Origin: Candidatus Aegiribacteria sp.
GTDB taxonomy: Bacteria > Fermentibacterota > Fermentibacteria > Fermentibacterales > Fermentibacteraceae
Assembly (NCBI GenBank): GCA_030634715.1
Contig: DAOWAG010000058.1
Location: 1 to 7,063 of the forward strand
Direction: 5' to 3'
DNA length: 7,063 bases
Shown one piece after another: positions 1 to 5,234 of this stretch. A program made the translations under genes and the position numbers. Each line of letters starts with the position of its first letter. Within the stretch, counting starts at the first letter, position 1. Below the pieces are notes generated by a model. It saw only the letters and a list, made by a program, of their open reading frames with translations, was not told the origin of the DNA and searched no databases.

Positions 1-1617
1 AAGGGTGACTGCGATGTTGCAACAGCAGACGTTGTAGAATGCCATCTCGATGACGTTGTCTACTACGATGGTCATGCAATCTGGTGCAACGACCCTGACG
101 CTACGTTTGAGTATATCTTTGATGATGGTACGCATGCCAGCGTGCAGGACGATTATATCTACCAGCAGAATCCGGATAATCCTCTTCCAGAGGACGATCC
201 TGAGAACATCTACTACTTCTACAACTACATCGGTACGGATGATATTCCAGATAACGACGTTGACCAGAATGGCGTCAGCGATCACTTCACGATTCTGTTC
301 AGGACAGTCGGTGTGGATACTATCTGGACTGTTAACGAAGCAGGTCTTGATATGTTCAGCGACGGCATGCCGGAAAACCACTGGGAACATACAGTTGGCG
401 ATACTGTCTTCCACGTTGTTCCCCGAAACATGAGCTACATCTGGGACGGTGACAGTCCGGGTTCAAGCACGGATGACAGCGGAGAGCCGACCATAGACCC
501 CCCATGTAACGGTTTTATCACATGGAGACTTCTTGATTTCTGGATCGAGAAGGTCGGTGGCACCATCGAACGTCCTATAGATGTTTACGGTTACCCGATT
601 CCTCTTTCCCATTCCTGGTGGAACTGGGAGAGCGATCCAGGTACCGACACAGAGAAGTACAACTACATGTGGGGAGTCAATCCTGACTTAAACGGCCAGT
701 ACAGCGGTCCTTCATACTTGAGCGACTGGGTCGGCAACGAATTCGCACCTGAGGCGTTCATACCGGAGAATCCCGGACCGTTCCCAATCGTTTACGACAA
801 TCCGCTTGCGCTTGACTATCCCGTTTTCGACTACAGGTTCCTTATCACCGCAGGTCCGGTTGATCTGGCAGACGGAGATGTCCTACATGTCGTTGGTGGA
901 TGGATCGTTGGATTGGGTCTGAGCGGAGCACGAGTAGCAGCGGACAATATGCTTGACGCGTACTACCGCGATGGGGGCTGGGGAGTACCCGAGCTTCCGC
1001 CTACTCCGATTCTTTTCTACGAAGCCGGTGACAGTCAGGTGCAACTCGAATGGGGTGCGAACGCTGAATCTTACGCGGGTCTTGGTGGATATAACATCTA
1101 CAGAGCAACCTTCTCACCGTCTGGCTGGGTTCTTGTTAAATCAATCAGTCCCGGTGTCTTCACATATACCGATACTGATGTTACAAACGGTTTTCCCTAC
1201 TACTACATAGTCTGTGCGTATGACGAAGAAACAGGTGTGGAAAGCACCAAGTCGAACTACAAGCAGAGTATTGAGGGAACACCTCAACCAGTGACACCAG
1301 TCATAAATGCTGATGCTAACTGGAAAGAAAATGTGCAGGTTGTGCCGAACCCTTATAGAGGTTCAGCAGCGTGGGAACAGACCTATTTTGATAAAATAGC
1401 TTTCACACATCTACCTGACATGTGTAACATTCATATCTACACACTTGCCGGTGATCACGTGATCACCCTTGAACATCGCAGCTGGAGTGGAAACGAAGGC
1501 ACGACGTTCTGGGATCTGCTCAGCAGAAATGATCAGGAAGTCACGTCCGGTCTTTACATTTTCCGTGTTGAGACCGAAGAAGACTTTGTAATCGGCAAAT
1601 TTGCCATTATTAGGTAG
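1..1617 (+). CDS. Secreted protein with Fn3-like and T9SS/FlgD-Ig-like C-terminal domain (5' end missing)
   Basis: The frame is open from base 1 to the TAG at 1615-1617, giving 538 residues; the N-terminus and any signal peptide lie outside the window. A GTG at 142 is internal, not a start. The body is rich in Asp, Tyr and Trp, with a calcium-loop-like stretch DNDVDQNGVSD at residues 84-94 and a WWNWESDPGTD motif at 206-216. Around residue 280 comes a FLITAGPVDLADGD segment of a kind I recall from large secreted proteins of uncultured FCB-group bacteria. Residues about 332-430 resemble a fibronectin type III domain (VQLEWGANAES, GYNIYRA, YYYIVCAYD). From V447 the sequence VVPNPY starts a C-terminal beta domain with IYTLAGDHV, TSGLYIFRVE and final GKFAIIR, the pattern of type A type-IX-secretion sorting or FlgD-Ig-like domains. 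Export to the surface or medium is inferred; the molecular role is unknown. The next gene follows after 13 nt, so co-transcription is likely. Confidence 0.85.
   Translation, partial: KGDCDVATADVVECHLDDVVYYDGHAIWCNDPDATFEYIFDDGTHASVQDDYIYQQNPDNPLPEDDPENIYYFYNYIGTDDIPDNDVDQNGVSDHFTILFRTVGVDTIWTVNEAGLDMFSDGMPENHWEHTVGDTVFHVVPRNMSYIWDGDSPGSSTDDSGEPTIDPPCNGFITWRLLDFWIEKVGGTIERPIDVYGYPIPLSHSWWNWESDPGTDTEKYNYMWGVNPDLNGQYSGPSYLSDWVGNEFAPEAFIPENPGPFPIVYDNPLALDYPVFDYRFLITAGPVDLADGDVLHVVGGWIVGLGLSGARVAADNMLDAYYRDGGWGVPELPPTPILFYEAGDSQVQLEWGANAESYAGLGGYNIYRATFSPSGWVLVKSISPGVFTYTDTDVTNGFPYYYIVCAYDEETGVESTKSNYKQSIEGTPQPVTPVINADANWKENVQVVPNPYRGSAAWEQTYFDKIAFTHLPDMCNIHIYTLAGDHVITLEHRSWSGNEGTTFWDLLSRNDQEVTSGLYIFRVETEEDFVIGKFAIIR
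1450..1467. repeat. 18-bp perfect palindrome inside the sorting-domain coding region
   Basis: GGTGATCACGTGATCACC is exactly self-complementary and coincides with six whole codons (Gly-Asp-His-Val-Ile-Thr) of the C-terminal domain. It contains two GATC sites and a central CACGTG. It may simply reflect codon choice for a conserved AGDHVITL segment; a protein-binding or methylation role is only a possibility. Confidence 0.6.
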
Positions 1618-1625
1618 GAGAGGAG
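1616..1625 (+). promoter_or_regulatory. Ribosome binding site for the PorV/PorQ-like gene
   Basis: Two purine-rich AGGAG copies lie at 1616-1620 and 1621-1625, the second 5 nt before ATG 1631. The first overlaps the stop codon of the upstream gene. This fixes the start at 1631 rather than the upstream TTG and suggests coupling with the previous gene. Confidence 0.7.
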
Positions 1626-1630
1626 TGACC

Positions 1631-2614
1631 ATGAAGTATACAGGTATAATCCTGACCGTAGCGGTCGCCGTTTTCCTGCTGTTCCCGACATTTGCCGAGG
1701 CATCGTCCTTTGCCAAAGTCGGGACTGCCGGTGTTCAGTTCCTGAAACTGGGACTGGGTGCTCGCGGAACCGCGATGGGTGGAGCGTTTGTCGCTACCGC
1801 TGATGATCCAAGTGCTGCATACTGGAATCCGGCCTGTCTTGTTAATGTGACCGGAACGCAGGTGCAGTTCACTGGTACGCAGTGGTTTGGAGATATTCTC
1901 TACGGCGGTGCTGTTGTATCAAAAGAGTTCAGTGGAATAGGAACTTTCGCTGTTCAGTATGCGATGCTGCACTCCGGCGATATGGACGTAACCACCGTTG
2001 AACAACCCGAAGGAACGGGAGAGACTTTCACATGCACTGACTGGGTTGCAGGTCTTTCTTTCTCCAGGATGCTCACTGACAGATTCAGCGCGGGTCTTAC
2101 CGTGAAGTATATCAGAGAGCAGTGGGATGATGTCTCTGCAGGCGGAATTGCTGTTGATATTGGTACTCTTTACGACACGGGTTTCAAAACTCTTCGTATT
2201 GGAATGTCCATACAGCACTTCGGTGGCGAGCTTACTCCCGATGGGGACTACACTACGTGGTTCAGCGGAGGCGATTCTACAGAAGTATACGAATCATACT
2301 CAATGCCAATGACCTTCAGGCTTGGAATGGCGATGGATATCATCAACAGAGGATCACACTTCCTTACGGTCGAAGTTGATGGAATTCATCCCAATGACAA
2401 TGTGGAACAGCTTGGAATTGGTGCGGAGTACTGGTTCAACAATATGTTCGCCCTTCGCGGCGGATACCGTATTAACACGGATGAAGAGGGTCTTACGGCT
2501 GGAGCGGGATTTAATATCCCTGTTGGCAGCAATACTATTACCCTCGATTACGCCTATGCGGACTGGAACAGACTGGAAATGGTTCACAGGGCCAGTCTCG
2601 GATTCGCATTTTAG
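1631..2614 (+). CDS. PorV/PorQ-family outer-membrane beta-barrel protein
   Basis: This 327-residue protein has a clear signal peptide: MKYTG, a hydrophobic stretch to about residue 21, and probable cleavage after A24 (AEA|SS). The mature N-terminus carries the family hallmark at residues 43-68, including GARGTAMGGAFVATADDPSA followed by AYWNPA. The rest alternates polar and aromatic/glycine residues as amphipathic strands and ends in Phe (SLGFAF), as expected for a Bam-assembled barrel. In Bacteroidetes, PorV (LptO) is a type IX secretion component that receives cargo at the outer membrane; PorQ-like and UPF0164 relatives are less well defined, so assignment as PorV itself is not secure. The start is ATG 1631, with GGAG 5 nt upstream; an in-frame TTG at 1601 lies inside the previous gene and is disfavoured. 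Its place directly after a gene with a sorting-type C-terminal domain supports an export role, which is inferred. Confidence 0.88.
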   Translation: MKYTGIILTVAVAVFLLFPTFAEASSFAKVGTAGVQFLKLGLGARGTAMGGAFVATADDPSAAYWNPACLVNVTGTQVQFTGTQWFGDILYGGAVVSKEFSGIGTFAVQYAMLHSGDMDVTTVEQPEGTGETFTCTDWVAGLSFSRMLTDRFSAGLTVKYIREQWDDVSAGGIAVDIGTLYDTGFKTLRIGMSIQHFGGELTPDGDYTTWFSGGDSTEVYESYSMPMTFRLGMAMDIINRGSHFLTVEVDGIHPNDNVEQLGIGAEYWFNNMFALRGGYRINTDEEGLTAGAGFNIPVGSNTITLDYAYADWNRLEMVHRASLGFAF

Positions 2615-2631
2615 CTGACTTTAATAACCCG

Positions 2632-2658
2632 CGGGGCAGGTGACGTATCCCTGCCCCG
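2632..2658 (+). terminator. GC-rich stem-loop between the barrel gene and the first GWxTD gene (possible terminator or processing site)
   Basis: A perfect 9-bp inverted repeat, CGGGGCAGG at 2632-2640 and CCTGCCCCG at 2650-2658, encloses a 9-nt loop. It starts 17 nt after the barrel stop codon and ends 4 nt before the GGAAGG ribosome site of the next gene. No T-run follows, so it is not a classical intrinsic terminator. It could weaken read-through, stabilise the upstream mRNA 3' end, or modulate initiation of the next gene. The fold is seen in the sequence; the function is inferred. Confidence 0.45.
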
Positions 2659-2661
2659 GTC

Positions 2662-2667
2662 GGAAGG
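2662..2667 (+). promoter_or_regulatory. Ribosome binding site deciding the start of the first GWxTD gene
   Basis: GGAAGG lies 5 nt before ATG 2673. Another ATG at 2669 is in a different frame, only 1 nt from the site, and reaches a stop after about 21 codons. An in-frame TGA at 2670-2672 directly precedes ATG 2673, so no longer N-terminus is possible. Confidence 0.65.
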
Positions 2668-2672
2668 AATGA

Positions 2673-3824
2673 ATGACACTTATTGCACTGGTACTTTCGA
2701 TACTCACCGGCTTCCAGGTAATCTGGAATGTTGAACCTGCCCATGGGCAGGAGGGTGGCTCAGTGCACATGACTGTGCACCTTGATCAGGATGATCTCCT
2801 CTTCGTGATAGAAGATGGAACGGAGGCCGCTTCCTGGGAAGTTGCCGCGGTCATCGATGGTAAGTTAAGCGTAAGAAACAGTGGATCAGTATCGAAGAGC
2901 GAATTACCGGTAATCGAGACACTTTCAATTCAGAATGTACCAACAGGCAGTCATTTGCTGACAGTTGTTGTGAGGGATCTTGAAACAGGCAGGAGCTATT
3001 CATGGGAGGAAGAAATAGAAGTTCCCATGATGGATAGCACCCTCTGGTCTTCAGGCGGCCTTCAAATTCTTGAGGGAACGACACAGAGAGCTTCAGGTTC
3101 AACCGAAGTCATATGGAACGTATACTCTCCCTCGATGTCTATCGATCCCGACTCCCTTTATGCTGCATATGTCCTGAGGGACGTTAGCGGTATTACCAGG
3201 AGAGAGGGCTGGATGAATATGACCGCCTCTGGAAGAAGTTCTGAATACACAGCATCAATTGATATCAATGATCTTGACTCGGGTGAGTACGAAATACTTG
3301 CTGTTGTCATGCACAATGATGAGATTGTTGCTGCTTCTGGAAAGAGACTCGATCTTCTTCAGTCCTGGGATGTCTGGGGAGAAGACCCTGATCTGACTAA
3401 GAAATTAATCAGACCAATTGCGAGTTCAGCAGAAATGAGGGATCTCGACAACACTGAAGGACCATCCAGCCTGAACGCTGTGATGGCAGAATTCTGGCGG
3501 AAGAGAGACCCCTCGCCGGGAACCGTTCGGAATGAATATCTGGAGGAGTATCTTACAAGGCTTGATTATGTAGAGAATAACTTCTCTGTTCTCAATACAA
3601 TGGGCATCAATACGGACATGGGAAGAGTATATATTCTCATGGGTGAGCCGGACATCATCGAGAACAGACCACTTGAGAATTACGGTCTTGCAAGTCAAAC
3701 CTGGACGTATTTTACACCACCTCTGGAAGTAAGTTTCATTGATAACTTCGGATACGGAGAGTTCGAACTTTACACGGAATGGGAGGAGGTCAGGAATGCC
3801 TGGGACAGGCATAGGATTTTCTAG
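2673..3824 (+). CDS. GWxTD domain-containing protein, variant motif (first of a tandem pair)
   Basis: This 383-residue protein is probably exported. The N-terminal 25 residues are hydrophobic and end in AHG, a plausible cleavage site, although the usual Lys/Arg near the N-terminus is absent. Residues about 28-250 look like beta-sandwich modules with no family I can name. The C-terminal part matches the GWxTD family: FWRKRDPSPGT at 274-284, followed by the NEYLEEYLTRLDYVENNFS helix region, then GINTDMGRVYILMGEPDIIE at 311-330 and a WTYF ... FGYGEFELY ending. The signature tryptophan is replaced by Ile312 (GINTD for GWxTD), whereas the FWxxRDP motif is intact. The biochemical function of GWxTD proteins is not established to my knowledge. 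The gene's 3' end overlaps the next GWxTD gene by 29 nt, so the two are very likely co-translated. Confidence 0.85.
   Translation: MTLIALVLSILTGFQVIWNVEPAHGQEGGSVHMTVHLDQDDLLFVIEDGTEAASWEVAAVIDGKLSVRNSGSVSKSELPVIETLSIQNVPTGSHLLTVVVRDLETGRSYSWEEEIEVPMMDSTLWSSGGLQILEGTTQRASGSTEVIWNVYSPSMSIDPDSLYAAYVLRDVSGITRREGWMNMTASGRSSEYTASIDINDLDSGEYEILAVVMHNDEIVAASGKRLDLLQSWDVWGEDPDLTKKLIRPIASSAEMRDLDNTEGPSSLNAVMAEFWRKRDPSPGTVRNEYLEEYLTRLDYVENNFSVLNTMGINTDMGRVYILMGEPDIIENRPLENYGLASQTWTYFTPPLEVSFIDNFGYGEFELYTEWEEVRNAWDRHRIF
3784..3790 (+). promoter_or_regulatory. Consensus ribosome binding site inside the first GWxTD gene
   Basis: AGGAGGT, a full match to the anti-Shine-Dalgarno consensus, lies 5 nt before ATG 3796 and within the last codons (Glu-Glu-Val) of the upstream gene. 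It selects ATG 3796 over the in-frame upstream ATT at 3739 and allows coupled re-initiation. Confidence 0.75.
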
Positions 3825-5139
3825 AACCATTACGCTTCTGGCGATCTGCGGAATCGCTGGTGGTTCGAGTCTCGCGTCGCTCAGCCAGGGAGATATCCGT
3901 TTTGGAATCGATACAGCGCTTTTCGATTACACCGGAACTGGCTCTCTCGGATTGGAAATTTATCAGCAGCTGGATCTGGAGCAGTTGTCCATGGATCAGG
4001 ATTCAATAGCAGAGTTTTCTACGCTTATTGTACTGATGTCCGAAAATGGAGACACTGTTGCGGTTGACCAATGGAATTCAGAGTCTATCTGGGCTCTGAA
4101 CAGGTCAGTTGTCAATGGTACTGTTCTTGCTGTTACGCCGGGAGAATACGTTCTGAATGTGGTTGTAACTGACGTTGGAAACGGAAGAGAGGGACAATTG
4201 TCCCGGAGCGTTGAGATTGAATCTCCCGAACATCTTAGTGAGATTGAACTCGCGAAAGCTATTGTTCCGGCTCAGGAAGAATCGTTAAATCCGCTCAAAA
4301 AGGGTGAATTGATAATATTTCCTGCAGCAAGCGGGAGTTTTACACTTCCCGGAGAGCATACGCTTTACTGCTATATAGAGATATATGGCGCAGGTGGCTG
4401 CACTCTGAGCATGCAGAGTCGACTGCAGAATTATGCCGGAGAAACCATATTCGCTCGCCCCTGGGTACCGTTGTCGGTGCCTGAAGGCGCGAATGCGATT
4501 TCTCTGGTGGATAGTATCGACTTATCTGTTGTACGAAACTCAGGACTGCACAGAGTGGTATTTGCAATTGTCATTCAGGGCGACACCCTTGAGGTGGAAA
4601 AATTCCTGATGGTGGGAAGGGAGACGGAATTTGCTTCCGAATCCGGTGGAGAATCACCGGAGGAAGTGACTGTTCTGCCTTATCCTGCGCATTTCAGACT
4701 TATTCTATCTGAGAGGGAACGCGATATTTATGACAATCTTAATGAGGATGCCATGGTTAGGTTCTATTCTGCCTACTGGCAGGGACGAACTGAGCAGCGT
4801 CAACAGTTCGAAACCAATTGCGGTGAAAGCGAGAGATACTCAAGTACTTTCCGAGATGGCTGGGAAACCGACCGGGGAAGAGTATACGTTGTCTATGGTC
4901 CCCCAGATGATATTGAAGCTGTTCTCTTCCAGGGAGACCTGGTCCCTCATGAAATCTGGTTCTACTACGAAAGCATGAATGAAAGGTTCATTTTTGCTGA
5001 CAGGAGGGGAATAGGAGAATACGAACAGATCTTCTCCACACTTGAAGGAGAAGTCAGCTATTCGAACTGGGAGGAAATGATTTCACCTATCAGTGCAGGA
5101 CCAGGTGGGGGTATAGATTACTTCCAGGATGAAAGGTGA
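3796..5139 (+). CDS. GWxTD domain-containing protein, canonical motif (second of a tandem pair)
   Basis: This 447-residue exported protein starts at ATG 3796, chosen from the consensus ribosome site and because MPGTGIGFSRTITLLAICGI then forms a signal-peptide-like N-terminus. The middle region is beta-rich, with a segment around FPAASGSFTLPGEHTLYCYI that resembles the domain preceding GWxTD in other family members. The C-terminal domain starts near LILSERERDIYDNL, continues through YWQGRTE (W328-R331 core) and reaches the intact signature GWETDRGRVYVVYGPPDDIE at 355-374, then IWFYY and a closing acidic stretch. Here the FWxxRDP element seen in the neighbour is eroded to YWQGRTE and the spacing to GWETD is about 9 residues shorter. 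The two neighbours therefore appear to be diverged paralogues rather than a recent duplication. Function is unknown; envelope location is inferred. Confidence 0.88.
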   Translation: MPGTGIGFSRTITLLAICGIAGGSSLASLSQGDIRFGIDTALFDYTGTGSLGLEIYQQLDLEQLSMDQDSIAEFSTLIVLMSENGDTVAVDQWNSESIWALNRSVVNGTVLAVTPGEYVLNVVVTDVGNGREGQLSRSVEIESPEHLSEIELAKAIVPAQEESLNPLKKGELIIFPAASGSFTLPGEHTLYCYIEIYGAGGCTLSMQSRLQNYAGETIFARPWVPLSVPEGANAISLVDSIDLSVVRNSGLHRVVFAIVIQGDTLEVEKFLMVGRETEFASESGGESPEEVTVLPYPAHFRLILSERERDIYDNLNEDAMVRFYSAYWQGRTEQRQQFETNCGESERYSSTFRDGWETDRGRVYVVYGPPDDIEAVLFQGDLVPHEIWFYYESMNERFIFADRRGIGEYEQIFSTLEGEVSYSNWEEMISPISAGPGGGIDYFQDER

Positions 5140-5147
5140 AGAATATA

Positions 5148-5234
5148 ATGCCTGAAAGCGCAAAGCTTCATGAATGGGCATACAGTTTTGTTGATGCGGT
5201 TTACATGCCGCTTAAAGTAGGAGGTCGAGTATGA
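5148..5234 (+). CDS. Possible 28-residue small ORF coupled to the downstream gene
   Basis: An ATG at 5148 opens a 28-codon frame, beginning MPESAKLHEWAYSFVDAVYM and ending VGGRV, that stops at TGA 5232-5234. AAGGTGA at 5133-5139, which includes the stop of the preceding gene, lies 8 nt upstream and could serve as a ribosome site. The stop overlaps the next gene's start as ATGA (5231-5234), the classic arrangement for translational coupling, and the next gene's AGGAGGT lies within this frame. The peptide has no signal sequence and matches no family I recognise. It could be a leader or coupling peptide, or a chance frame filling a 91-nt gap. Confidence 0.35.
   Translation: MPESAKLHEWAYSFVDAVYMPLKVGGRV
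5219..5225 (+). promoter_or_regulatory. Consensus ribosome binding site for the protease-like gene
   Basis: AGGAGGT lies 5 nt before ATG 5231, with the same sequence and spacing as the site before the second GWxTD gene. It supports the start at 5231. Confidence 0.75.

Noticed and set aside
50..433. Open frame of 127 codons on the + strand inside the first gene
   Set aside because: Low-complexity Thr/Ser/Ile-rich product in a shifted frame of a clearly coding region; it is a shadow.
953..1210. Open frame of 85 codons on the + strand across the Fn3-like region
   Set aside because: Overlaps the Fn3-like coding sequence in another frame and shows no ribosome site or recognisable domain.
1601..1630. 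Upstream TTG start for the barrel gene
   Set aside because: It would overlap the previous gene and add MPLLGRRGVT before an already complete signal peptide; ATG 1631 has a well-placed ribosome site.
1411..1716. Minus-strand open frame of 101 codons over the end of the first gene and start of the barrel gene
   Set aside because: Entirely antisense to two well-supported genes and without family features.
2763..2780. Hairpin GTGCACA-TGAC-TGTGCAC near the 5' end of the first GWxTD gene
   Set aside because: A 7-bp stem encoding Val-His-Met-Thr-Val-His; it results from a repeated Val-His codon pair and does not cover the start or ribosome site.
3426..3830. Minus-strand open frame of 134 codons opposite the GWxTD domain
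   Set aside because: Antisense to the most conserved part of the first GWxTD gene; the product has no recognisable features.
4191..4204. 14-bp palindrome GGGACAATTGTCCC within the second GWxTD gene
   Set aside because: A palindrome of this size is expected by chance about once in two such windows, and no partner copy or loop was seen.
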